Positions 8,193-16,227 of a DNA stretch of 64,000 nucleotides are shown piece after piece. The stretch covers positions 2,232,001 to 2,296,000 of the forward strand of contig OZ007034.1 in the NCBI GenBank assembly GCA_963931635.1. Reading direction: 5' to 3'. The stretch is from Caccoplasma sp905210875 (GTDB lineage: Bacteria > Bacteroidota > Bacteroidia > Bacteroidales > UBA11471). The position numbers and the translations under genes are program-made. Under the pieces are notes generated by a model. It searched no databases. It saw only the letters and a program-made list of their open reading frames with translations, and was not told where the DNA came from. How positions within the stretch are numbered: the stretch's first letter is position 1; each line of letters opens with the position of its first letter.

Positions 8193-8385
8193 CATTCGGT
8201 TCTTGTTTTCCTTGTGAAAGAAAATGAGATTAAAAGGGAATCCTGTGAAAGTCAGGAACTATCCCCGTAGCTGTAAGTTCCGAATAAAGGTCTGTTCAAG
8301 AATGCCACTGGTCCAAGCCCCGACGGACTGGGAAGGCGCAACAGATGGAACGAGTCAGAAGACCTGCCGTGTGCAAGTTGTAAAA
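8193..8385 (+). ncRNA. cobalamin (B12) riboswitch
   Basis: The leader contains the conserved core of the cobalamin riboswitch in the right order: AAAAGGGAATCC followed by TGTGAAAGTCAGGAAC and TATCCCCG near 8232-8266, then AGCCCCGACGGACTGGGAAGG (split around 8315-8336), and the B12 box AGTCAGAAGACCTGCC at 8353-8368. Sequence after about 8390 (hairpin-forming ttcgggacgaa region) is probably the expression platform. It lies in the 5' leader of nrdD, so adenosyl- or other cobalamin should reduce nrdDG expression if it behaves like its family. A frame open through 8224-8484 is not a gene. Exact ends are approximate. Confidence 0.93.
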
Positions 8386-8496
8386 AATGCTTCGGGACGA
8401 AAGCACGGACAACACGGACAAGTCATTTCTCGTGTATTTCCCTTCACCATTCATTTTCTTCCTGTTGCATTTGTTGTGCTGTAACCAACCCTTTTA

Positions 8497-10716
8497 ATGC
8501 AAACAAATATGATACAGACCATCATTAAGCGCGACGGACGTATTGTCGGCTTCAACGAGGAAAAAATCATGGCGGCCATTCGTAAAGCGATGCTTCACAC
8601 CGAGAAGGGCGAAGACGAGCCGCTGATACGGAAAATCACCGACCGTATTGCCTGCAACGGTCGGGAGCAGATGAGTGTCGAAGAGATACAGGACTGGGTA
8701 GAGATGGAGCTGATGAAGAGTCCCCGCAAGGAGGTGGCCAAGCAGTACATTGCCTATCGCAACCAGCGCAGCATTGCCCGCAAGGCCAAGACCCGGGAGA
8801 TTTTTCTTGATATCATCAATGCCAAGTCAAACGATATTACCCGCGAAAACGCCAATATGAATGCCGATACGCCGGCCGGTATGATGATGAAGTTTGCCAG
8901 CGAGACGACCAAGCCTTTTGTCGACGACTATCTGTTGAGCGAAGAGGCAAGAGATGCCGTGCGTAGCGGATACATTCACATTCACGATAAGGATTACTAT
9001 CCGACCAAGAGCCTCACATGTGTACAGCATCCGCTCGACAAGATTCTTGCCCACGGCTTCTGTGCCGGCCATGGCGAGGCTCGTCCCGCCAAGCGCATCG
9101 AGACGGCCAGTATTCTGGGCTGTATCTCCATGGAGACGGCGCAGAACGAGATGCACGGCGGACAGGCGATTCCGGCCTTTGACTTCTACCTGGCTCCCTA
9201 TGTGCGGCTCAGCTATATCGAGGAGATAAAGGTCATGGAGCAGTTTATGGAGGCCGACTATTCCCACCTCTACCAGGCGCCTATCGACGATTATCTTTAC
9301 AAGTCGCTCGAAGGCCTGACGGGAGAGGAACGCATCAAGCAGCAGGCCATCAACCGTACGGTGCGACGGGTGCATCAGTCGATGGAGGCCTTTATACACA
9401 ACATGAATGCCATACATTCGCGTGGCGGAAACCAGGTCGTGTTCAGCTCTATCAACTATGGCACCGATACCTCGGCCGAGGGACGTTGTATCATACGCGA
9501 GATACTCATCAGCACCTACGAAGGGGTGGGTAACGGTTCGACGGCCATTTTCCCTATTCAGATATGGAAAAAGAAGCGCGGGGTGAGCTACCTGCCTACC
9601 GATCGCAATTACGACCTGTACTGCTATGCCTGTCGGGTGACGGCGCGGCGATTTTTCCCCAACTTCCTCAACCTTGATGCCCCCTTCAACCGGCATGAGT
9701 CGTGGCGAGCCGACGACCCCGAGAGATACCGCTACGAGGTGGCAACGATGGGGTGCCGCACACGGGTTTTTGAGAACCGTTTCGGAGAGAAGACCTCCAT
9801 CGGACGAGGCAATCTCTCGTTTACGACCGTCAATCTGCCGCGAATCGCTATCGAGTGCATGTCGATAGAGAACCACGAGGCGCGGGTCAATGCTTTCCTG
9901 GCCAAGCTCGACGAGATACTCGAAGTGGCTGCCCGCCAGCTGGACGACCGTTACAACTTCCAGAAGACCACTTTCGCCAAGCAGTTCCCGCTGTTGATGA
10001 CCATGTTGTGGACCGGTTGCGAAAATCTCCGCCCCGACGATACGATAGCTCCTGTCATCAACCAGGGCACGCTGGGTATCGGTTTCATCGGTTTGGCCGA
10101 AGCGCTGGTGGCACTTACCGGCAAGCATCACGGCGAAGATGCCGCAGCGCAAGCGCTGGGGTTGCGCATCATTACCTATATGCGCGACCGTGCCAATGAG
10201 TTTTCCGAGCGCTACCATCACAATTACAGTATTCTGGCTACACCGGCCGAGGGCCTGTCGGGTAAATTCACGGCCAAGGACCGTAAGGAGTTCGGCGTAA
10301 TTCCCGGCGTTACCGACAGGGAGTATTACACCAATTCCAACCATGTGCCGGTCTATTACCGGTGCAGCCCCAAGCATAAAGCCGAGGTCGAAGCCCCGTA
10401 TCACGACCTGACCCGTGGCGGACATATCTTTTATGTCGAAATCGACGGCGATGCGACGCACAACCCGCAGGCCATCATGGATATTGTCGACTTGATGGAC
10501 AAGTACGACATCGGCTACGGGTCGGTCAATCACAACCGCAACCGCTGCATGGAGTGCGGATACGAAGATGCTCAGGAGTCGCTCGACGTGTGTCCTCAGT
10601 GTGGCAGCCGCCATATCGACCGCCTGCAACGTATTACCGGTTACCTTGTAGGGGCTACCGACCGTTGGAATCATGCCAAACTTGCCGAACTCCATGACCG
10701 CGTCGTTCACCGATAA
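8497..10716 (+). CDS. nrdD: anaerobic ribonucleoside-triphosphate reductase (class III)
   Basis: A 739-residue glycyl-radical enzyme that reduces ribonucleoside triphosphates to dNTPs without oxygen. It has an N-terminal ATP-cone (about residues 7-95, IIKRDGRIVGFNEEKI), the catalytic barrel, a zinc site with Cys 684, 687, 699 and 702 (CMEC...CPQC), and the radical motif RITGY with the radical glycine at residue 715. Length is normal. A second possible start (MIQTIIKRDG) is 12 bases downstream. It sits behind a cobalamin riboswitch and overlaps nrdG, its activase. A long frame on the opposite strand is a composition shadow. Confidence 0.97.
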   Translation: MQTNMIQTIIKRDGRIVGFNEEKIMAAIRKAMLHTEKGEDEPLIRKITDRIACNGREQMSVEEIQDWVEMELMKSPRKEVAKQYIAYRNQRSIARKAKTREIFLDIINAKSNDITRENANMNADTPAGMMMKFASETTKPFVDDYLLSEEARDAVRSGYIHIHDKDYYPTKSLTCVQHPLDKILAHGFCAGHGEARPAKRIETASILGCISMETAQNEMHGGQAIPAFDFYLAPYVRLSYIEEIKVMEQFMEADYSHLYQAPIDDYLYKSLEGLTGEERIKQQAINRTVRRVHQSMEAFIHNMNAIHSRGGNQVVFSSINYGTDTSAEGRCIIREILISTYEGVGNGSTAIFPIQIWKKKRGVSYLPTDRNYDLYCYACRVTARRFFPNFLNLDAPFNRHESWRADDPERYRYEVATMGCRTRVFENRFGEKTSIGRGNLSFTTVNLPRIAIECMSIENHEARVNAFLAKLDEILEVAARQLDDRYNFQKTTFAKQFPLLMTMLWTGCENLRPDDTIAPVINQGTLGIGFIGLAEALVALTGKHHGEDAAAQALGLRIITYMRDRANEFSERYHHNYSILATPAEGLSGKFTAKDRKEFGVIPGVTDREYYTNSNHVPVYYRCSPKHKAEVEAPYHDLTRGGHIFYVEIDGDATHNPQAIMDIVDLMDKYDIGYGSVNHNRNRCMECGYEDAQESLDVCPQCGSRHIDRLQRITGYLVGATDRWNHAKLAELHDRVVHR

Positions 10717-11215
10717 TCCGCAGTCGTCGACCCTCTCGGTGCTTGATATTGTAGAGGGAACATCGGTCGACGGGGTGGGGTTGCGCACCTCGATATACCT
10801 GGCCGGTTGCGAGAATGGTTGTGCCGGTTGTCACAATCCGCAGTCGTGGAACATCAGAAGCGGCACTCCCTACTCGGTCGACGACCTTTTCGACATCGTG
10901 TGCCAGGCCGACATGAATGTAACCTTCTCCGGCGGAGACCCTCTCTTGCAGGCTTCGGCCCTGATCCCTCTGGCACGGCGCATCAAGGAGGAGGCCCGAA
11001 AGACCATCTGGTGCTACACGGGATATTGCTTCGAGGCGCTGCTGAACCGTGGGCCGGCTCGGGAATTGCTGGCGTATGTCGATGTTTTGGTCGACGGCCC
11101 TTTCATATTAGCCGAAAGAGACTTATCTTTGCGTTTCCGGGGGAGTCGCAACCAGCGGCTCATCGACGTACCCTCTTCCCTGCGGGAGGGGTGTGCGATA
11201 ACATATATATTGTAA
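10673..11215 (+). CDS. nrdG: anaerobic ribonucleotide reductase-activating protein (radical SAM)
   Basis: A 180-residue radical-SAM activase that uses a 4Fe-4S cluster and S-adenosylmethionine to install the glycyl radical on NrdD. The cluster motif CxxxCxxC is Cys 46, 50 and 53 (CENGCAGC), followed by TFSGGDPLLQ and the DVLVDGPF element typical of NrdG. With the first ATG it overlaps nrdD by 44 bases; a start at 10694 (MTASF) would give a 23-base overlap and is equally plausible. The overlap implies translational coupling of enzyme and activator. PurN follows after 15 bases. Confidence 0.94.
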   Translation: MPNLPNSMTASFTDNPQSSTLSVLDIVEGTSVDGVGLRTSIYLAGCENGCAGCHNPQSWNIRSGTPYSVDDLFDIVCQADMNVTFSGGDPLLQASALIPLARRIKEEARKTIWCYTGYCFEALLNRGPARELLAYVDVLVDGPFILAERDLSLRFRGSRNQRLIDVPSSLREGCAITYIL

Positions 11216-11230
11216 GAGATAAGAGTAGAT

Positions 11231-11827
11231 ATGAATATAGTTGTTTTTGCATCACATGGAGGTTCCAATTTACAAGCTGTCATCGATGCGGTGAAAGAGG
11301 GGCGGGTAGAGGCTTGTGTCAAGGCTGTCATCAGTAACAATTCGGGCGCATTTGCTTTGGAGCGGGCCCGCATGGCGGGAATACCGGCCTATCACATCAG
11401 CTTGAAGACCGAGGGCAGTGAGGAGGCCGTGTCGCAAAAGCTTCTGGATATTTTGGCCGAGAAAGAGGCCGATCTCATTTTGTTGCTTGGCTATATGCGC
11501 ATGCTCCCTGTCGAGGTGCTGAGAAGATACCATCGCCGGGTCTTCAACATACATCCGGCGCTCTTGCCTCGTCATGGTGGAAAAGGAATGTATGGCATTC
11601 ACGTGCACGAAGCTGTCATTGCGGCCGGCGATGCCGTGTCGGGCGTTACCATACACCGTGTCGATGAAGATTATGACCGTGGCGAGATTGTGGCTCAGGC
11701 CGAAGTGCCCGTTGAGCGGGGCGATACGCCCGAGACTTTGGCGGCCCGGGTATTGGAGCGCGAACATACGTTTCTCGTCGAGACCCTCTGTCGCATTGCC
11801 ACTCACGACATAGCGCTGGGCGATTGA
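11231..11827 (+). CDS. purN: phosphoribosylglycinamide formyltransferase
   Basis: A 198-residue enzyme of purine synthesis that transfers a formyl group from 10-formyl-THF to GAR. The N-terminal ASHGGSNLQA binds substrate phosphate; catalytic Asn106 and His108 lie in FNIHPALLPRHGGKGMYG, and the catalytic Asp is in RVDEDYDRGEI (about 145-149). Length is normal. It follows nrdG by 15 bases, so it probably lies on the same transcript and may share the riboswitch control, joining nucleotide synthesis genes. The terminator at 11858-11887 ends the unit. Confidence 0.95.
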   Translation: MNIVVFASHGGSNLQAVIDAVKEGRVEACVKAVISNNSGAFALERARMAGIPAYHISLKTEGSEEAVSQKLLDILAEKEADLILLLGYMRMLPVEVLRRYHRRVFNIHPALLPRHGGKGMYGIHVHEAVIAAGDAVSGVTIHRVDEDYDRGEIVAQAEVPVERGDTPETLAARVLEREHTFLVETLCRIATHDIALGD

Positions 11828-11857
11828 TACGGCGCGGGTGTTGCGGTCGCAAAATAC

Positions 11858-11887
11858 AGGGCCTGCCGGTCGTTCCCGACAGGCCCT
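11858..11887 (+). terminator. terminator after purN
   Basis: Stem agggcctg/caggccct with an inner cgg/ccg pairing after one mismatch, followed by ttct. It lies 31 bases after the purN stop. Confidence 0.7.
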
Positions 11888-12099
11888 TTCTGCCTCTTCC
11901 ATGTTCGGGCTTCTTGTTCAGAGGTAGCCGAGTGGTCGGAGAGAAATCTTTTTTCACTGTTGTGCCGGCAGCTGTCGCGTGCGACAGTTGTGCATCTCTG
12001 CGGCTTGCCTGGGAAAAACGGCTGCTGCATTATTTTTTATGGAGTGCAGTAAACCTTTTCTATTTCATGCAGTCTAAACCATCAAAAAGCGAAAGTATC

Positions 12100-13965
12100 A
12101 TGAAAAGAAAATTTGTAAGAGCGGCTTTGTCGTTCATAATCTTGATGTACCCTTCTGTGGCCTCGATGGCTTTTTCCCCGGAAAAACTCGACCGTGGAAC
12201 AGTTGCCGTAAAGACTCCGGAGGGGATTTTTATCGGTTGGCGCAGTTTGTCGACCGACGGCGACAGTACACTTTTCGACCTGTATCGCGATGGCGAGAAA
12301 ATCAATCCCGAGCCATTGTCTGTGACTAACTGGGTCGACAAGGAGGGCTCTCCAACATCGCAGTATGTTGTGAGGACGCTTTGTGGCGGCAAGGAGGTAG
12401 AGAATTCCCGACCCGTTACCCCGTGGGCACAACCCTATATGCGTATTCATCTCAACCGTCCGGCAGGAGGGATAACGCCGCCTTTTCATGCGGTCAATCG
12501 GGGGCGAGAACTTGACCGTCCCAACGGAGAACCGTATCGGTACTTTCCCGGCGATTGCAGTGTAGGCGATGTCGACGGCGACGGACAGTATGAGATTGTT
12601 TTGCGTTGGGATCCCAGTAACTCCCGCGACAATGCATTTCGTGGCTATACCGGCGAGGTCTATCTCGATTGTTACGAGTTGGACGGCACACAGTTGTGGC
12701 GTATCGCGCTGGGAAAGAATATTCGCGCCGGAGCCCATTATACCCAGTTTATGGTTTATGACCTCGACGGCGACGGCCGTTCAGAGGTTGCCTGTAAGAC
12801 AGCTCCCGGAACCATCGATGGTACCGGAAAGTATGTCGTGCTCAATGGAGACGACCCGCAGGCCGATTATCGTACACCGGTGGGTGACGAGGTGGTAGGT
12901 ACCATCATGGCCGGACCTGAATACCTGACAGTTTTCGATGGGGAGAGTGGCGCGGCATTGTCGACCGTGCCCTATCAGCCCGGTCGTGATATTACCACAA
13001 AGTGGGGCGACAACAAGGCTAATCGCAGCGAGCGTTATCTGGCTTGTGTGGCCTGGCTCGACGGGAAGAGACCCAGCCTGGTCATGTGCCGTGGATACTA
13101 TACCAATGCCTATGTGGCAGCCTACGATTTTGACGGACAACAGTTGAAACTGCGCTGGCTGCATCGTTCCGAAAAGAGAGGGCGAGGACTTTATGGCGAA
13201 GGGGCACACAGCCTCTCGGTAGCCGATGTCGACGGTGATGGTTGTGATGAGATTATTTATGGAGCGGCTGTTCTTGATAACGACGGCACATTGTTACATC
13301 GCACGTCGTGGGGTCACGGCGATGCTTTGCATGTTTCCGACCTGATGCCCGACCGTCCAGGATTGGAAATATTCATGATACATGAAGAACGTGGAGGAGC
13401 CGATGTGCGCGATGCCCGCACGGGAGAGATTCTTTTCCATGAAGACGACAACAAAGATACCGGACGAGGTATTGCCGCCGATATTGACCCCCGTTACCGC
13501 GGATTTGAGTTTTGGTCGCTGGCGTCGTCGAACATCTATTCAACTGACGGTTTCCGGGTAATTGCCCGCGGACGCATGCCGGTCAATTTCCGAATTTACT
13601 GGGACGGTGATCTTTGCGACGAACTCCTTGACGGTACGCGCATCTCGAAATGGAATATCGAGAAGAACCACTGCGAGACCTGTGTCGATTTCCGAGACCT
13701 GCAACCGGTATCTTCTTGTAATGGTTCCAAGAGAACGCCGTCGATAAGTGCCGATATATTGGGTGACTGGCGAGAAGAGGTGATTTTGTGGGATCGGGAG
13801 ACCGCCTCGGATCTGGTGCTCTTTACCACAACGATTCCCACTGCGTATTGCATACCTACCCTTATGCACGACCCGGTCTATCGCATGGGTATTGTGTGGC
13901 AGAATGTGGCCTACAATCAGCCTCCCCATCTTGGCTTTTATCTGCCCGACCGATACGGCCGTTAG
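12100..13965 (+). CDS. secreted rhamnogalacturonan lyase (PL11-like)
   Basis: A 621-residue protein starting with a signal peptide (basic MKRKF, then a hydrophobic stretch ending near VASMAFS). The mature part begins EKLDRGTVAV, with FIGWRSLSTDG, then a beta-propeller with repeated calcium-type loops (DVDGDGQYEIV, DLDGDGRSEVACK, DVDGDGCDEI) as in YesW/YesX-type PL11 rhamnogalacturonan lyases, which cleave the Rha-GalA backbone of rhamnogalacturonan I by beta-elimination. The frame is open back to 11824, but the signal peptide begins at 12100 (ATG 12067 is an alternative). It stands alone, without SusC/SusD or regulators beside it. Confidence 0.88.
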   Translation: MKRKFVRAALSFIILMYPSVASMAFSPEKLDRGTVAVKTPEGIFIGWRSLSTDGDSTLFDLYRDGEKINPEPLSVTNWVDKEGSPTSQYVVRTLCGGKEVENSRPVTPWAQPYMRIHLNRPAGGITPPFHAVNRGRELDRPNGEPYRYFPGDCSVGDVDGDGQYEIVLRWDPSNSRDNAFRGYTGEVYLDCYELDGTQLWRIALGKNIRAGAHYTQFMVYDLDGDGRSEVACKTAPGTIDGTGKYVVLNGDDPQADYRTPVGDEVVGTIMAGPEYLTVFDGESGAALSTVPYQPGRDITTKWGDNKANRSERYLACVAWLDGKRPSLVMCRGYYTNAYVAAYDFDGQQLKLRWLHRSEKRGRGLYGEGAHSLSVADVDGDGCDEIIYGAAVLDNDGTLLHRTSWGHGDALHVSDLMPDRPGLEIFMIHEERGGADVRDARTGEILFHEDDNKDTGRGIAADIDPRYRGFEFWSLASSNIYSTDGFRVIARGRMPVNFRIYWDGDLCDELLDGTRISKWNIEKNHCETCVDFRDLQPVSSCNGSKRTPSISADILGDWREEVILWDRETASDLVLFTTTIPTAYCIPTLMHDPVYRMGIVWQNVAYNQPPHLGFYLPDRYGR

Positions 13966-14321
13966 TGGGGCAGTAGGGATTGTATGCCGTTGAAATGTTT
14001 TGAAGGCATAGTGTAGCATAAAAAGATTTCATAAAGAATCATTAGCTGCGCTATGCCTTTATGCATAAAAATTTTTTATTTTGTTGAACTGTTTGATATA
14101 AAATTTTTTATACCTTTAAAGGTGTCAAAATGTCGCTTTTTGTAGCTTCATAAGTTTATACGAAGAAAAATCATTCCGGGAAGCAAGCCTTGTGCAGAAT
14201 GTGGCAGTAGAATTGGAAACTCGGTATGAATTTCTGCCAAATTGTCAATCGGCATGGGATTTGTAGGGAATATAACACTATTGGTTACAAAAATCGATAC
14301 AATATAAAAAACAGAAACGAT
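13966..14321 (+). other. intergenic region before cbpA
   Basis: About 356 bases without a credible gene. It contains the hairpin at 14003-14059, an AT-rich stretch, and a perfect 12-bp palindrome ACCTTTAAAGGT at 14112-14123 whose left half resembles a -7 element (TACCTTTA); if that is the cbpA promoter the leader would be about 200 bases. Confidence 0.45.
14003..14059 (+). terminator. hairpin after rhamnogalacturonan lyase gene
   Basis: A 15-bp stem (14003-14017 with 14045-14059), including two G-U pairs, around a 27-base loop, followed by AT-rich sequence ending in T6. A plausible terminator for the lyase gene. Confidence 0.5.
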
Positions 14322-15266
14322 ATGCCATATATTGATTATTACAAAATATTAGGCGTCGATAAAAACGCAACTCAGGACGATATTAAGAAAGCATACCGAA
14401 AGTTGGCTTGCAAATATCACCCCGATCTGAATCCCAATGACCCCTCGGCCAAGGAGAAATTCCAGCAGTTGAATGAGGCCAACGAAGTATTGGGCGACCC
14501 CGAGAAGCGAAAGAAATATGATACCTATGGAGAGCAATGGAAACACGCCGATGAGTTTGAGGCCCGGCAGAAAGCTTATGGTTCTCAGGGCGGACGTGGC
14601 GCTGCCGGTGGAGACGGTACCTATTGGTATTCGACCGACGGAGCACATTTTTCAAGCGGATTTGGCGGAAATGGAAGTGGATTTTCGGACTTTTTCGAAG
14701 AGCTCTTTGGAAAACATGGAGCATCGTCGAGATTTGGCCGGCATGCACAATATCGTGGACAGGATATTCAGGCCGAGTTACCTTTAACCTTGCGTGAGGC
14801 AGCCGTTACGCATCAGCAGACCTTTACCGTAGGTGGAGAGACATTGCGTATCACTGTTCCTGCCGGTGTGGAAAACGGTCAGGTTATCAAACTTAAAGGA
14901 CATGGTGAGAAAGGTGCCGATGGAGCACCGGCCGGCGACCTTTACATAACCTTTGTGGTAGAAGACGACCCGCAGTTCAAACGGAAAGGAAACGACTTGT
15001 ATACCGACTTGAACATCGACTTGTACACGGCCGTTTTGGGTGGCGATGTTGTCATAAATACGTTGAACGGACAGGTAAAGATGAAGGTAAAACCCGGTAC
15101 CCAAAGCGAAAGCAAGGTCCGTCTGAAAGGAAAAGGTTTCCCTGTATATAAAGAGGAGGGAACTTTTGGTGATCTTATTGTTACATGCCATGTAACGATA
15201 CCTACGAATCTCTCGGACAAAGAGAAAACACTATTTGAACAATTACGGCAGTGCCAGAACCACTAA
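14322..15266 (+). CDS. cbpA: DnaJ-class co-chaperone, CbpA type
   Basis: A 314-residue protein with an N-terminal J-domain (residues 4-70, HPD at 33-35), a Gly/Phe-rich linker (about 85-130), and two C-terminal beta domains (LPLTLREA and GDLYITFVVEDDPQFKRKGNDL). It lacks the four-repeat zinc finger of DnaJ, which makes it CbpA-like; it should stimulate DnaK ATPase in the cytoplasm. The frame extends back to 14226 but the J-domain begins at MPYIDYYKILG, so the ATG at 14322 is chosen. The partner gene cbpM follows after 12 bases. Confidence 0.92.
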   Translation: MPYIDYYKILGVDKNATQDDIKKAYRKLACKYHPDLNPNDPSAKEKFQQLNEANEVLGDPEKRKKYDTYGEQWKHADEFEARQKAYGSQGGRGAAGGDGTYWYSTDGAHFSSGFGGNGSGFSDFFEELFGKHGASSRFGRHAQYRGQDIQAELPLTLREAAVTHQQTFTVGGETLRITVPAGVENGQVIKLKGHGEKGADGAPAGDLYITFVVEDDPQFKRKGNDLYTDLNIDLYTAVLGGDVVINTLNGQVKMKVKPGTQSESKVRLKGKGFPVYKEEGTFGDLIVTCHVTIPTNLSDKEKTLFEQLRQCQNH

Positions 15267-15278
15267 AAACCTATCATC

Positions 15279-15581
15279 ATGTTGAACGAATTCATTATCA
15301 TAAAAGATTATTGTGAAAGTTGCCACATAGAGCCGGATTTTGTCTTCATGTTGGGCGAAGACGGTCTGATAGATGTATCTGTCGTAGACGAGTCGAGTTG
15401 TTTCCCGGTTGCACAGTTGCCCGAAGTCGAACGATATACACATCTCTATTACGACCTTTCCATAAATCGAGAAGGTATAAGTGCTGTGCAGCATCTGCTT
15501 TCTCAGATTGAAGATTTACAAAAAGAGATAAGAAAATTAAGGAATGAACTTCGCTTTTACCAATCTTTCGACCAAGAGTAA
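15279..15581 (+). CDS. cbpM: chaperone modulator CbpM-like protein
   Basis: A 100-residue protein with IIKDYCESCHIEPDFVFML (winged-helix-like N-terminus), the central segment LPEVERYTHLYYDLSINREGISAVQHLL and a C-terminal coiled coil (SQIEDLQKEIRKLRNELRF). This is the CbpM/MerR-like layout; CbpM binds the J-domain of CbpA and inhibits it. Position directly after cbpA supports the call. The Bacteroidetes copies are diverged from E. coli CbpM, so inhibition itself is inferred. Confidence 0.8.
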   Translation: MLNEFIIIKDYCESCHIEPDFVFMLGEDGLIDVSVVDESSCFPVAQLPEVERYTHLYYDLSINREGISAVQHLLSQIEDLQKEIRKLRNELRFYQSFDQE

Positions 15582-15640
15582 AAGTGAGGTGAGAATGTTC
15601 TCCTAAAAAAGTCTTTTTATTCAGTAAAGAAGTGTTTATG

Positions 15641-15675
15641 AGTGGGGAACCTTGCGTGAAGCGAGGCTCCCCACT
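15641..15675 (+). terminator. terminator after cbpM
   Basis: agtgggga (15641-15648) pairs with tccccact (15668-15675), followed by TTTT on the plus strand. Confidence 0.75.
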
Positions 15676-15703
15676 TTTTATATGTGTGTGCAGAATGTCT
15701 GTT

Positions 15704-16222
15704 TTAACGAGATACAAGCAGGCGGTGGAGTACCGTGCGGTATTCATTCTCGAAGTTAGGCGTAAATAATCCCGCACCCATGTTCTTTTCGAGTTCGCTT
15801 ATCGACCAGAAGCGGCCATATTCTACTTCGTCTTGGTCGGGATGTATTTCTCCGTCGTAAAGGGTGAAGAAGGTATGCACCAGCTCCTTTTCTATTTCCG
15901 ATTCAAAGATGTATTTTCCGATGAGAACCGGCTCAAAGTGTGTGACGCCCAGCTCCTCCCGGGCTTCCCGTCGCAGAGCCGTTTGTATGTTCTCTCCGTA
16001 GTCGACGTGTCCGCCGACGGCTGTGTCCCATTTCCCGGGCTGGATATCTTTATGCAGGGCGCGCTTTTGAAGGTAGAGTTCGCCTCGTGAGTTGAACAGT
16101 TGTAGATGTACCACCGGATGCAATATCTTGCTGCCGTTGTGGCACTCTCCGCGGGTGGCTTTTCCTATGACGTTGCCGTGAATGTCGACAATCGGAAAAA
16201 TTTCATTTGTATTGACGGGCAT
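15704..16222 (-). CDS. Nudix hydrolase (IPP-isomerase-like subgroup)
   Basis: A 172-residue cytoplasmic protein with the complete Nudix box at residues 71-93: a GHVDYGE start, then REAREELGV matching GX5EX7REUXEEXGU. The N-terminal part (PIVDIHGNVIGKATRGECH, LQLFNSRGELYLQKRA) resembles the IPP-isomerase/YfcD group, which hydrolyse nucleoside diphosphate-linked compounds of unknown identity. It starts 5 bases after the topB stop, so it is the last gene of the topB unit. The substrate cannot be inferred. Confidence 0.88.
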   Translation of the reverse strand: MPVNTNEIFPIVDIHGNVIGKATRGECHNGSKILHPVVHLQLFNSRGELYLQKRALHKDIQPGKWDTAVGGHVDYGENIQTALRREAREELGVTHFEPVLIGKYIFESEIEKELVHTFFTLYDGEIHPDQDEVEYGRFWSISELEKNMGAGLFTPNFENEYRTVLHRLLVSR

Positions 16223-16227
16223 GGTTT

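Noticed and set aside
8224..8484. 86-codon frame in the nrdD leader
   Set aside because: It lies inside the cobalamin riboswitch; RNA motifs explain the conservation.
8827..10788. 653-codon open frame on the minus strand over nrdD
   Set aside because: Antisense shadow produced by GC-rich codon use; nrdD has every catalytic motif and the shadow has none.
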